A stretch of 64,000 bases of DNA from Dolichospermum flos-aquae CCAP 1403/13F. GTDB taxonomy: Bacteria; Cyanobacteriota; Cyanobacteriia; Cyanobacteriales; Nostocaceae. The notes beneath the pieces are model-generated. The model searched no databases, was not told the origin of the DNA, and saw only the letters and a list, made by a program, of their open reading frames with translations. Shown here piece after piece: positions 33,987 through 47,200 of the stretch. The translations under genes and the position numbers were made by a program. The stretch spans positions 1,116,001 through 1,180,000 of the forward strand of contig NZ_CP051206.1 in assembly GCF_012516395.1 (NCBI RefSeq). Reading direction: 5' to 3'. How positions within the stretch are numbered: the first letter of the stretch is position 1; every line of letters starts with the position of its first letter.

Positions 33987-35603
33987 ATGAGTAGTATCAA
34001 ACAGATTTTATACTTAGGTGATGATATCAATACTGATGATATTATGCCTGCCAATCGAGCGACAAATGATGACCCTGATAATTTGAAACACTATGCTTTA
34101 GAACATCTCATTGGAGTAGGGGAGTTACTAAAATACGATGTGATTGAAGCCGGAGAAAATTTCGGCTGTGGTTCTAGTCGAGAAATTGCCCCCATTGCCA
34201 TCAAAGCTGCCGGAATAGAACTGATTCGGGCGAAATCGTTCGCAGAAATTTTTTATCGCAATAGCATTAATATTGGACTTCCCCTGGAAATTTTAGGAGA
34301 AAAACCAGAGAATCCGGTAGTTGATGCGATCGCCGCAGCCGGTGGATTGATACCTTTTAATCAAAAGCGTCGTCAGGGAAAAATTACCATTCCTGCCAGC
34401 GTGACTTCCCCTCGACCCATGACTTTAGTGGAAAAACTTTTAGCCAAATCCTCTGGTAATACCTACGTCACTCCAGGAGAAGTGGTTTTTGCTCAAGTTG
34501 ATTTAGCCCTATCCCACGATGCTGTGGCCAGCCCTGTCGCTAAAATATTTTATAAACACTATGGAGAAGATGCAAAGCTGTGGGATACTCAACGGGTAGT
34601 TTTAGTCGCAGATCACTTCATCCAAGTCAATGACATCCGTGTTGATCACAAAGCTGAACTCATGTATCAACAGATGGTTCAGTTTGCCAAAGACCAAGAA
34701 TGTCACTTATTTGATGTAGTTTCCCCAGGGGAAGCCGCAGGTATCTGTCACGTTTTACTTCCAGAAAAAGGATTTGTCCGACCAGGGATGATCATTGCCG
34801 GCACAGATTCCCATACCTGCACCTATGGAGCATTAGGAGCTTTTTCCACAGGAGTGGGAACTACGGATATGGCGAATATCTATGCTATGGGGGATATGTG
34901 GATTCGTGTTCCCTCAACATTAGTATTTGATTTATCGGGAACTCTACCGCACCATATTAGTGCCAAAGATATTATCTTGTTTATCTTAGGTCAAATTGGT
35001 TGTGCTGGTGCTACTGGTAAGGTAATGGAATTTAGAGGATCAATACTCGCACAACTACCTTTTGATGAACGATTGACTCTAGCTAATATGGCTATTGAGT
35101 GTGGTGCAGTCTGTGGGTTAATTGTTCCTGATGAAACAACCCGAAATTATGTGAAAAGTCGTTCTACACAAGAGTTTGTAGAAATGATTGCCGATCCTGA
35201 TGCTGAATACGAAAAAGTATATCAATTTGACCTCAGTAATTTAGAACCACAAGTTGCCCGTCCTCCAAAACCAGATCAGGTAATACCTATTAGCCAGTTA
35301 GAGGAGACTCCAATTACCAAAGCTTTTATTGGCTCTTGTACGGGGGGCAAGCTTTATGATTTAGCCCAGACTGCTGAAGTTTTACAAGGTCGTCAACTGG
35401 CAGATGGCGTGAGCTTGTTTGTGGTCCCTGCTTCCGTAGAGATTCGTGAACAGGCTGAAGCCTTGGGCTATTTGGAGATTTTTGCACAAGCAGGCGCACA
35501 GATTCTCAAGTCAGGTTGTGGAGCTTGTATTAATTCTGGAATGGGGGTGTTAGGTAAAGAAGAAACGGGGGTTTATGCAACCAATCGCAAAATGTATTCA
35601 TGA
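33987..35603 (+). pseudogene. hphCD: Fused LeuD-LeuC-like HphCD, 3'-truncated
   Basis: 538 residues. Residues 1-150 are a LeuD-like swivel domain (GDDINTDDIMPANRAT; FGCGSSREIAPIAIKAAGI). The rest is a LeuC/aconitase-like part (IAGTDSHTCTYGALGAFSTGVGTTDMA; GSCTGGKLYDLA; LKSGCGACINSGMG), with the three Fe-S cysteines present. It isomerises the malate intermediate of homotyrosine precursor synthesis. The normal end after the conserved TNRNF-type motif is missing. At TNR the frame runs into apnA1 sequence and stops after KMYS, so about 35-40 residues are lost. Those residues close the active site in aconitases, so activity is doubtful. I call it a truncated gene, though expression is possible. 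Confidence 0.7.
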
Positions 35604-37479
35604 GTTATTTAAAGCCCAGGTTGCTCGAACTCCGCAAGCAATAGCTGTCGTGTTTAGGGATAAGCAACTGACATACCAGGAATTAGATTTGCAAACAGAC
35701 CTCCTGGCTAATTATTTGCAAAAACTAGGGGTAGGAACTGGGGTACTTGTAGGAATTTGTCTAGACCGCTCCCTAGAGATGATAGTGGGTTTATTAGGAA
35801 TTCTCAAAGCTGGGGGAGCGTATCTGCCGCTAGATCCTAATTATCCAGCAGAAAGATTGAACTACATGATACAAGATGCTCAAATCTCTGTGTTGGTAAC
35901 GCAAGAAAAATGGTCTACTTTAATATCTGATTATTCAGGGACAATTATTTGTTTAGATAGTCAACATGATGCAATTTTTGATCATAGTGATAGCGAAGCG
36001 CGACCTAGGAATCGTCATCTTGTGAATACAGTTAAACCTGATCATTTGGCTTATGTCATCTACACATCAGGGTCAACGGGAAAACCCAAAGGGGTAATGA
36101 TTGAACACCAGTCATTGGTGAATTTTACCCAGATGGCGATAGCTCAATACAACATATCCACGGGCGATAGAATTCTCCAATTTAGCTCGATCAGTTTTGA
36201 TGTTGCCGCTGAAGAAATCTATCCTGGTTTAAGTTGTGGTGCAACTTTAGTTCTACGAACTGAGGAAATGATAAGTTCCGTCTCCTCGTTTGTACAGCAA
36301 TCTCAAGATTGGCAAATAACTGTCTGGGATTTACCGACAGCTTACTGGCACTTAATAGTAAATGAATTAGCTATGAATCCCATAGCATTACCTGAATCAT
36401 TACGCTTAGTAATTATTGGCGGCGAACGGGTATTACCAGAACGAGTTAAAACGTGGCTCAAGGATATTGGACATTTCCCTCAGTTAATTAATTGCTACGG
36501 TCCCACTGAAACTACCGTTGCCGCTTCAATTTGCTGTTTATCCAGTTTGAGCGCCACCCAACTAGAAAGAACAGAAATACCTATTGGTAAACCAATGGGG
36601 GATAATATCGAAATTTATATCTTAGATCAAAACCTGGAATCAGTTCCGACTGAAACCATAGGAGAAATATACATTGGTGGTGCTGGACTTGCAAAGGGCT
36701 ATTTGCACCGACCAGAACTGACCGCAGAAAAGTTTATTAAAAATCCCCTTGACAATTCAAAATTATATAAAACTGGTGATTTAGGACGGTATTTACCAGA
36801 TGGCAACATAGAATTTTTAGGACGAATTGACAATCAAATAAAATTTAACGGCTTCCGCATTGAACTAGAAGAAATTGAATCCCTCCTCAATCAACATCCC
36901 CAAGTTTTTCAAAGCATAGTTATTCTGCGGGAAGATGTTCCTGGAAACAAACGTTTGGTTGCTTATATTGTCCCATCCTCAACAGAGGAAATTAACTGTA
37001 CAACGCTGCCCAGCTTCCTGAAAAACCAGCTACCCAGCTACATGATCCCAAGTGTCTTTGTTTCCCTAGACGCTTTACCTCTGACTCCCAATGGGAAAAT
37101 TGATCGTCAAGCACTTCCCATACCTGATATTCAAGAAACCTTTGTAGCACCGCGCAATTCACAGGAAGAAACTCTTGCCCAAATCTGGGGTAAGGTTTTT
37201 GGTGTAGACCAGATTGGTATTGATGATAATTTTTTCCAATTAGGCGGTCATTCGCTAATTGCCACACAAATTGTGTCTCGAATTCGGGATGTTTTCCAAA
37301 TTGAATTATCCTTTGGACAACTTTTTGCAAACCCGACGATTAACGATTTAATTAAGGTAATTATCCAGCAGCAGCAACTACAACAACCATTACCCCTAGC
37401 CAAAATTACGCCGATTTCCAGAGAGGGTTATTTACCTGTTTCTTTTGCCCAAGAGATCTACCCTTTGATAAAGTCGTAG
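35575..37479 (+). pseudogene. apnA1: apnA1 5' piece: adenylation-thiolation of the first starter
   Basis: 634 codons. The A domain starts abruptly at KCIHELFKAQVARTPQAIAVVF; the N-terminal linker seen in apnA2 is missing because of the fusion with hphCD, and the ATG used is an out-of-frame codon of hphCD. Core motifs: LAYVIYTSGSTGKPKGV, NCYGPTETTV, YKTGDLGRYLPDG, and NGKIDRQALP. Carrier motif DNFFQLGGHSLIATQ near residue 555. The specificity residues I read (D-V-E-D-I-G-C-V-A-K) have two acidic positions, expected for a basic amino acid such as Arg. A condensation domain should follow, but after SFAQE the frame shifts at a deletion and stops at 37479. In anabaenopeptin makers this protein is one of two alternative starters. 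Confidence 0.85.
35989..36016. repeat. Small dispersed repeat inside the apnA1 A domain
   Basis: GATAGCGAAGCG followed by CGACCTAGGAATCGTC, a variant of the repeat at 12730 (GATAGCGAAGCGCTCC-GTAGGAATCGCC). In frame, encoding SDSEARPRNR, in the loop just before the YVIYTSGSTG motif; apnA2 lacks it. Confidence 0.75.
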
Positions 37480-40400
37480 AAATTCTCAAACCAGAAAGAA
37501 ATCTCAGCTACAATCCTCTATTTCAAGTAATGTTCAGCTTCCATGATGCTCTTTTACCTGATTTGAATCTACCTGGATTGAGCATTAAACAGCATGAGAC
37601 ACTCAACAATAAATCAGCCAAATTCGATCTTGATGTTGTTGTGATGCCTCGTTCTGAACAACGGGTAGGGCGCAATTCTCAAGAAGAAGCCAAAGGAATA
37701 GAAACAGAGGGCATAACTCTTGTTTGGGAATATAATAGTGACCTGTTTGATGTCACCACCATTGAACGGATGACGGGTGAATATCAAACGTTAGTAGCAG
37801 AGATTGTGGCTAACCCTGATCAACAAATTTCCCAATATCCCCTCCTCACAAAAGAGCAGCAGCATCAATTATTAATTAACTGGAACGAGACGAAAACAGC
37901 TTATCCTCAAGGGAAATGTATTCATCAATTAGTGGAAGAACAGGTAGACAAAAATCCTGATGCAGTAGCACTGATATTTGATCATCAAAAACTTACCTAT
38001 GGAGAATTAAATACACAAGCTAATCAACTGGCGCACTACCTGAAAAACTTAGGAGTAAAACCCGATACATTAGTTGGTATCTGCATTGAACGTTCCTTTG
38101 AGATGATCGTGGGACTTTTGGCAATCCTCAAAGCAGGGGGTGCTTATGTATCTTTAGATCCTGCCTATCCCGCCGAACGATTGAGCGATATAGTTAATGA
38201 TGCTCAACTACCAATTCTGGTAACAATGCAGCAATGGGCAACCATAGCCGCCGATCATAATCTGTCAATAGTTTGTTTAGATACCGAAAAAACTGTAATT
38301 GCTACCCAAAGTCAAGAGAACCCTGACCAGGCAGTAACAGCCACCAACTTAGCTTATGTCATCTATACATCAGGTTCCACAGGCAAACCCAAAGGAGTGC
38401 TGATTGAACATAATTCCTTAGTTAATTTTACTCAAACTGCGATCGCCGCATATCAAATCATCCCCACCGATAGGGTTCTCCAATTTGCCTCCATTAGTTT
38501 TGATACCGCCGCCGAAGAAATCTATCCCTGTTTAGGCAGTGGTGCTACCTTAGTGCTGCGGACAGAAGAAATGTTACAGTCTGTGTCTGCATTTGTGCAG
38601 CAGTCCCAAAATTGGGGACTAACAGTATGGGATTTACCAACAGCCTACTGGCATTTGCTAGTAAATGAATTAGCCAATGGCAATTTATCCTTACCAGAAA
38701 CATTACGACTAGTAATAATTGGTGGAGAAAGAGCGCTACCAGAAAAAGTAGCAACATGGCACAAATGGGTAGGTAATTATCCAAAATTAGTTAATAGCTA
38801 TGGTCCAACGGAAACCACTGTAATTGCCACTTTGAGTCAATTATCAGACAATACTCTCCATCGTCAGGAAATCCCCATTGGTAAACCTATTAGCAATGTA
38901 CAAGTATATGTCTTAGATAAATACTTGCAACCCGTTCCCATCGGAGTACCAGGAGAACTCCATATTGGCGGAGCAGGTGTGGCACGGGGTTATTTTCACC
39001 TGCCAGAATTGACCGCAGAAAAATTTATTAAAAATCCTTTTGTCAACAAAGAAGAAAGTAGATTATACAAAACCGGGGATTTAGTTCGTTATCAACCTGA
39101 TGGCAACCTAGAATACCTGGGACGGATAGATTCTCAAGTAAAAATTCGTGGTTTTAGGATTGAACTTGGTGAGATTGAAACAATATTAAATCAACATTCC
39201 CAGGTGAATCAAGCCGTCGTCATTGCCCGTGAAGACATTCCTGGCAATAAGCGTCTTGTCGCCTACATCATTGGTAATCAAGCACAAGTCCAATTGGAGC
39301 AAATCCGCCAATTTCTCCAACAGAAGTTGCCTCCATACATGATTCCTGCTACCTTTGTGCCATTAGATCAACTACCAATGACTCCTAACGGCAAGGTAGA
39401 CCATCGTGCTTTACCAATCCCAGATACTACTGACACCAATTTAGCGGCAGGATTTGTTGCGCCTCAGACTCCCATAGAAGAAAAGTTAGTCGCAATTTGG
39501 GCTGAAGTTTTAAGACAACCGAATATCAGCATTCACGACAATTTCTTTGAATTGGGTGGTGATTCAATCATCAGTATTCAGATGATTTCTAGAGCAAACC
39601 AAGCCGGATTACAACTGACTCCCAAACAACTGTTTCAGTATCAAACTATTGCCGAGTTAGCCAATGTTGTCGGCACAAATCGGCAAATTAAAGCCAATCA
39701 GGGATTAGTTACAGGTTCAATACCGCTAATGCCTATTCAACATTGGTTTTTCGAGCAAAATTTCCCCGATGCTCATTACTTTAATCAATCAGCCTTGTTA
39801 GAGATTCCATCAATAACACAGCCAGACTTATTAAAACAAGCAGTGCAAAAATTATTATCGCATCACGATATTTTGCGTTCATGCTTTGTTCTTGAAAGCC
39901 ACCCCCCGCAACATATTAATGCTACAACCCAAGAAACAGTTCCTTTTATGCTTGTGGATTTGTCGGCATTGTCTTTAGAGGAACAACAAACTGTAATTAA
40001 AACCAAAGAGTCCGAACTTCAAGCCAGCTTGAATTTGTCATCAGGGGAAATTGTTAGATTCGCGCTGTTTAACCGAGGAATTAATCGGCCAAATCAATTA
40101 CTAATTGTTATTCATCATCTAGTAGTAGATGGCATTTCATGGCGAATTTTACTGGAAGATTTAGCAACGGCTTATCAGCAACTTAGTAGTGGCGAAACTA
40201 TCAAATTACCAGCCAAAACAACTTCTTTTCAAGAGTGGGCAAATCAGTTACAAGCATATAGCCAATCAGAAAACCTGTCCACAGAAATTGATTATTGGTT
40301 ATCCCAGTTTGCGGGGAATATTACTTCATTACCCATAGATTATCCTGACGAAAAAACAGAAAATACACTAGCTGTAACTAATTCTCTGACTCTCTGTTTA

Positions 40401-41144
40401 AATGAGGAGGAAACCCGCGCCTTATTGCAGGATGTTCCCGCTGCCTATAATACACAAATTAATGATATTTTGTTGACTGCATTGGCACAAAGCTTTCATG
40501 AATGGACAGGAGCAAATTCATTAATTGTTGATTTAGAGGGACATGGACGAGAAGACTTATTTGAAGATATAGATTTATCCCGGACTGTCGGTTGGTTTAC
40601 TACTTTGTTTCCTGTACAATTCAACCTTGGGTTGGGGAATCAGTTAGAAGAAACTTTGAAATTAGTGAAAGAACAACTGCGTCGCCTACCTAAACATGGT
40701 ATTGGCTATGGTATCTTGCGATATTTACATCCAAGTTCCATAATTCAAAATAAATTCCAAACTTTACCTCAAGCAGAAATCAGTTTTAATTATTTAGGTC
40801 AATTTGATCAAGTTCTGTCTGCTTCTGCCATGTTGGGAGCAGTTAAAGAATGGAAATCAGAACAAAGTCAGCGGGGGTATTGCAGCCATCTCTTGGCAAT
40901 AAGTGGATTGATTCACTCAGGAAAGTTAGAAATGGAGTTTGCTTATAGCGAGAAAATTCACAAGCGAGCGAGTATTGAAAAGTTTGGGCTGGGATTTATG
41001 GAAGTATTAAGAACCCTGATTCTTCACTGCAAATCTAAGGAGTCATCCACCTATACCCCTTCTGATTTTGCTGCTGCTAAAATCAATCAACAACAGCTTG
41101 ATAAATTAATAGAAAAAATTAATAGAAAAAACCCCAAGAGTTAG
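37456..41144 (+). pseudogene. apnA1: apnA1 3' piece: C-domain end, adenylation (Lys), thiolation, epimerisation
   Basis: After the deletion junction at about 37452-37456 the frame reads DLPFDKVVEILKPERNLSYNPLFQVMFSFHD, the end of a condensation domain. A full A domain follows (YVIYTSGSTGKPKGV, NSYGPTETTV, YKTGDLVRYQPDG), then a carrier of the LGGDS type (near 39550) and an epimerisation domain with HHLVVDGISWRILLEDL and EGHGRE. The specificity residues I read are D-T-E-D-I-G-S-V-I-K, acidic and fitting Lys; with epimerisation this gives the D-Lys that closes the ring. The ATG at 37530 could start a 1204-residue protein, but without a condensation domain it cannot accept the starter. Intact apnA2 downstream has the same module. 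Confidence 0.85.
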
Positions 41145-41233
41145 ATGAATTAATAGTTTAACTAAAACCTACAATCCTGCTGTGAGATGCTTGATTTCCA
41201 AGATTAATTATTGACAACCATTTAATTAAATTT

Positions 41234-44200
41234 ATGCAAGAAATAGTGATTGATTCTAATGATGACGTTGATGATTATTCTGCCTTAACTGAGCAGGAGC
41301 GACATAAAATATTGGTAGAATGGAATGATACCAGGGCAGATTATCCTCGACATTTGTGTGTACATGAATTATTTGCAGCACAAGTGGCAAAAACTCCAGA
41401 CAATATTGCTGTCATTTTTGAGGGGCAGAAACTTACTTATCAAGAGTTGAATCACCGAGCTAACCAAGTGGCTCATTATTTGCAATCTTTGGGTGTTGAG
41501 CCAGAAGTGCTGGTAGGGATTTGTGTGGAGCGTTCCCTAGAAATGATCATCGGAATGTTGGGCATCCTTAAGGCGGGTGGTGCTTATTTACCACTAGATC
41601 CAACCTATCCGAAAGAGCGTTTATCGTTCATGCTTTCAGATTCACAAGTACAAGTGCTGTTAACACAACAAAAGTTTGTAGAAAGCTTTGCTGACAGTGG
41701 TGCAAAAACAGTTTGTTTAGATCAAGATTGGGAATTAATTACTCGCCAAAATCAAGAAAATCCTACTAGCGATGTCACGGCAGAAAATCTAGCCTATGTG
41801 ATTTATACATCTGGTTCTACAGGCACACCAAAGGGTGTAATGATTCAGCATCGAGGGGTATGTAATCTTGCTCAAGCACAAGTAAAACTGTTTGGCGTAA
41901 ACCAAAATAGCCGTGTTCTCCAGTTTGCTTCTTTCAGTTTTGATGCTTCAGTTTCGGAAATTGTGATGGCCTTGTGTTCTGGAGCTAGTCTTTATCTGGG
42001 AAATCAAGATTCTTTGCGTCCAGGTATAGACTTAATCCGATTTTTGCGTCAACAATCAATCACTCACGCCACACTACCACCCACAGCACTAGCAGCTTTG
42101 CCCAAAGAGGAATTGCCAAACTTGCAAACTCTCATCGTTGCTGGAGAAGCTTGTAATCCAAAATTGATCGCTCAATGGTCAAAAGAGCGGCGTTTCTTTA
42201 ATGCTTATGGACCAACGGAATCAACTGTTTGTGCCACAGTTGCAGAATGTACTTTTGGGGAAACTCAACCAACCATTGGCCGGGCGATCGCTAATATACA
42301 AATTTATATTCTTGATCACAATCTTCAACCCGTTCCTATTGGCGTTCCGGGTGAATTATATATTGGTGGTGATGGGTTAGCTAGAGGCTACCTGAACCGT
42401 CCAGAATTAACTAAGGAAAAATTTATTTCCAATCCATTTAAGAAGACAGAAGGGAGTAGATTATATAAAACTGGTGATTTAGCTCGTTATTTACCAGATG
42501 GCAACATTGAGTTTCTGGGGCGAGTGGATAATCAAGTCAAGATTCGCGGCTTCCGCATAGAATTGGATGAAATCGAGAAGTTGTTAATTCAACACCCAGA
42601 TGTTAAGCAAGCGGCGGTAATTGCTCGTGAAGACATTCCTGGAGATAAACGGCTGCTTGCTTATGTGGTTCTGAATCAAAAGCCGGAAGCAATTGTTACT
42701 ACCCTCAAAAACTTACTTCAAGAAAATCTACCTCAATACATGATTCCAGGGGTATTTGTCGTTTTAGATTCTTTACCCCTCACCCCCAATGGCAAAGTAG
42801 ATCGTCAGAATCTTCCAGTGTGCGATCGCACACGCCCCGATTTAGAAGAAAGCTTTGTTGCACCTCGTAACCCAATTGAAGAAAAATTAGCGGCTATTTG
42901 GGCTGATTTACTAGGTTATGAGCAAATAGGAGTTAATGACAACTTTTTTAATCTCGGTGGACATTCCCTGATAGTGGCTCAAATCCTTTCCCGTGTACGC
43001 GACAGTTTTCAAGTTGAGTTATCGTTTGCAAACATCTTTGCTAATCCTACCGTAGCGGGTTTAGCTAGTGTCATTCAACAGCATGAACTCCTAGAACAAA
43101 AACTACAAAGTCCTGCTATACAAAGGATTTCACGGGCTGGAATGTTACCTGTTTCCTTTGCTCAAGAGCGCGTGTACTTCATCCAGGAAGTAGCACCCGA
43201 AAATACAGCATACCAAGCTCAAGCAACTCTCAGATTTCAGGGACACCTCGATGTCATAGTCCTCAAAAAATGTCTCAGTGAGATTGTGCAAAGACATGAA
43301 ATCTTCCGCACAACTTTTCCAGCAGTCAATGGACGGTTATTTCAGGTCATCCACTCATCCTTACCAATTGAATTAAACGTCGTAGACATCGAGAAATTTA
43401 CGGGGTCAGAGCAAGAAGCAGAAATTCAACGTCTATTTGATGCAGAGGTAAAGAAGCCCTTTTACTTGGATAAATTGCCTTTAGTCAGATGGTTATTGTT
43501 AAAGTTGAATGACCAAGACCATCTTTTAGTCCACATTGAACATCACATGGTTCATGATGGCTGGTCTTTCAATAACGTCTTTTTGAAAGAGTTTTTAGCA
43601 CTTTATCAAGCCTTCTGTGAGGGTCATCCCTCCCCACTGCCAGAATTACCAATCCAGTTTGTAGACTTTGCGAGTTGGCAGAGAGAATGGGTGCAAAGCC
43701 AGGAAGCCCAAGCCCAATTAGCCTACTGGCAGCAGCAGTTATCCGGCAGTCCGCCCCTCTTGGAATTACCATATGACCGCCCACGACCAGCAGAACAAAC
43801 TTACAACGGCGCTCAAGTCAGGTTAGAGTTGCCCATTACTTTGTGCGAATCCTTGAGAGTTCTGAGCCGTCAAGAGGGAATTACCTTATTTATGACGACC
43901 TTGGCGGCATTTTTAGTAATTGTCCGCCGATACACTGGACAGGACGATCTTTGTCTAGGTACGGCTGTTGCCAATCGGCGGATGCGCGAGACAGAACAAT
44001 TAATTGGCATGATCGTCAATAACCTGGTTTTACGCACCGATTTATCCGGTAATCCCACGTTTCGGGAGTTGCTGGGTCGAGTCCGCAAAGTGAGTCTGGA
44101 AGCCTTTGCTAACGAAGATTTACCCTTTGATAAGGTCGTGGAGGTGATCAAGCCAATACGGAACTTAAGTTATAATCCTCTGTTTCAAGTGATGTTTAGC

Positions 44201-47200
44201 TTCCATGATTCTCCCCGTCCAGACTTAACTTTACCAGGCTTGAACATCACAACGAATGTAGCCCTCAGCAACAAATCAACAAAGTTTGATCTTGATGTTG
44301 TGTTGATTCCGCATTCCCAGCTAAATGGCAAAGATAAGGGAATTACTCTTATTTGGGAATACAACGCTGACTTATTCGACGCTGCCACAATCCAGCAGAT
44401 GGTAGACCAGTATCAAGTTTTACTAAAAGGGATTGTTGATAACCCAGAGCAGCGAGTTTCTGAATTACCGATCCTAAACCAGCCTCAGCAGGAATTATTG
44501 ATGGAGTGGAATCAGACTCATAGAGAATATACTCAAAAAAATTGTATCCATAATTTGTTTGAGTCTCAGGTAGAGTTAACACCCGATGCTGTAGCTGTAG
44601 AACAGGATGGTCAAAAATTAACTTATCGTCAATTGAGCGATCGCGCCAACCAATTAGCCCACTATCTGCAAAGTTTGGGAGTTAAACCAGAAACCCTAGT
44701 GGGAATCTGCATTGAACGCTCCTTAGATATGATTATCGGCTTACTTGGGGTGATTAAAGCAGGTGGCGCTTATGTTCCTATTGACCCATCCTACCCCCAA
44801 GAGCGAATAGCTGAAATTCTCGCAGATACGCAACTAGGAATTTTGCTAACCCAAGATAAATTCCCAAATCAACGGCTAGATTACACAGGAAAAACAATTT
44901 GTTTAGATACAGATTGGTCAATCATTTCTCAACACAGCACAGCTAACCCGCACAGTGATGTCAAACTTCATCACCTATCCTATATTATTTATACTTCTGG
45001 TTCTACGGGTAAACCCAAGGGGGTAATGATTGAACATCGGTCATTAATGAATTTTGTAATCACTGCCATTGATAAATATGGAATCAATGCCGGCGATAGG
45101 ATTTTACAATTTGCGTCTGTTTGCTTTGATACTTCCATTGAGGAAATCTTTCCCTGTCTGTCCGTTGGTGCAACCTTAGTGTTACGCACGGAAGAAATGC
45201 TCCACTCCAGTGATGAATTTTGGCGGTATTGCCAAAAATGGCAATTGACTGTTTTGGATCTGCCCACAGCATACTGGCATCAGTTAGTAGCAGAACTTAA
45301 CCCTGAAGATGCCCCCATTCCTGAAGGTTTGAGAACTGTAATTATTGGTGGTGAAGAAGTCCAACTAGAAAAGGTGCAACATTGGCATAATTGTGTAGCT
45401 GATCTTTCCCCAGCCCCCCAATTGTTTAATAGTTACGGACCAACAGAAGCAACGGTTGTCACCACCTTAGAACTTTTAACCCCAGTTGCACCTGTTAGCA
45501 TTGGCCGACCCATTAGTAATGCTCAGGTTTATATTTTAGATCAATATCTGCAACCTGTACCCATAGGAGTTCCTGGAGAAATGCACATTGGGGGAGCAGG
45601 ACTAGCTAGAGGCTATTGGCAACGTCCAGAATTAACCAATGCCAAATTTATCCCCAATCCCTTTGAGGAGCTAGGGAATAGTAAACTGTACAAAACTGGG
45701 GATTTAGCAAGATTCCGCGCCAATGGCAGTCTAGAATATCTGGGACGAGTTGACAATCAAGTGAAGATTCGCGGTTTCCGGATTGAGTTGGGAGAAATCG
45801 AAACGGTATTGAGACAACACCCACAAGTGTTACAATCCGTGGCTATCGCCCATGAAGACGTTCCCGGACAAAAGCGACTCGTTGCTTATATTGTTCCCCA
45901 GCATCAGCAACCAACAATTGATGAATTGCGCCATTTCCTCAAGGAAAAACTCCCAAATTACATGATTCCAGCGGCGTTTATGCTGCTGAAAACTCTCCCC
46001 ATAACTGCCAACGGCAAAGTAGATTATCGCGCTCTCCCAACCCCCGATTTTTCTCATCATGTCGAAGATAAATTTATTGCTCCTCGTACAGTTATAGAAG
46101 AGAAATTAGTGGCGATTTGGTCGGAAGTTCTCAGAATAGGAAAAGTTGGCATCCACGATAACTTTTTTGAACTGGGTGGAGACTCGATTCTCAGCATTCA
46201 GTTAATTTCCAAAGCTAATCAAGCAGGTATTCAAATTGCTGCTAAACAGCTATTTAAGTATCAAACCATTGCCGAATTAGCGGCTGTAGCGGGTATCACT
46301 CGCCAAATCAATGCTGAACAAGGTTTAGTAACTGGTGCTGTAAGGTTGACACCTATTCAAAATTGGTTTTTCGAGCAGAAATTACCCAGACCTAATTATT
46401 TTAACCAGTCAACACTGTTAGAAGTGCCATCAGACTTGCAACCTGAGTTATTGCAGTCAGCATTACAACAACTGTTAGGACATCACGATGCTTTACGGCT
46501 GCGGTTTGTACAGGAAGGAGAAAACTGGCAACAAATTAACACCGCGACACGGGAATCTGTGCCATTGAGTATCTTTGATTTGTCCCACCTATCACCACAA
46601 GAACAGCAAACAGCAATAAAAGCGACTGATGCTGAACTTCAGGCTAGTCTGGATTTATCTACGGGGGTAATAGCACAAGTCGCTTTATTTCAATTAGGCA
46701 ATGATAAACCGAGTTATTTACTCTTCATTATCCATCATTTAGCTGTTGATGCTGTCTCATGGCGGATTTTGCTAGAAGATTTGGCGACTGCTTACCAACA
46801 AATTAGCCGCAATGAAGTTATCAAATTACCACCTAAGACAACTTCCTGGCAATATTGGAGCGATCGCCTCACAGAATATGCCCAAATCGAGGCTATCAAA
46901 GAGTTGGATTACTGGCTAAATCAATCTAGCATTCCAGTCACAGCTTTACCAGTAGACTATCCTTCAGATCAAGAAAATAACACTGTAGCCTCAACCGCGT
47001 CTGTGTCACTGGCTTTAAATGAAGAACAAACCCGCGCCCTCTTACAAGATGTACCCTCTGCCTACAATACTCAAATCAATGATGTCCTGTTGACTGCCCT
47101 AGTGCAAAGTTTTGCCCAATGGACAGGAGAAAGTTCTTTACTAATTGATTTGGAAGGACATGGCAGGGAAGACTTATTTGAGGATGTAGATTTATCGCGC

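Noticed and set aside
32912-35603. Ordinary leuB and leuCD leucine genes
   Set aside because: LeuD-LeuC fusion, altered active-site neighbours and position at the head of a synthetase with a Hty module fit the homotyrosine pathway better.
37530-41144. Reading 37530-41144 as an independent intact synthetase gene
   Set aside because: It begins inside the end of a condensation domain, and the in-frame sequence upstream continues that domain to the deletion junction.
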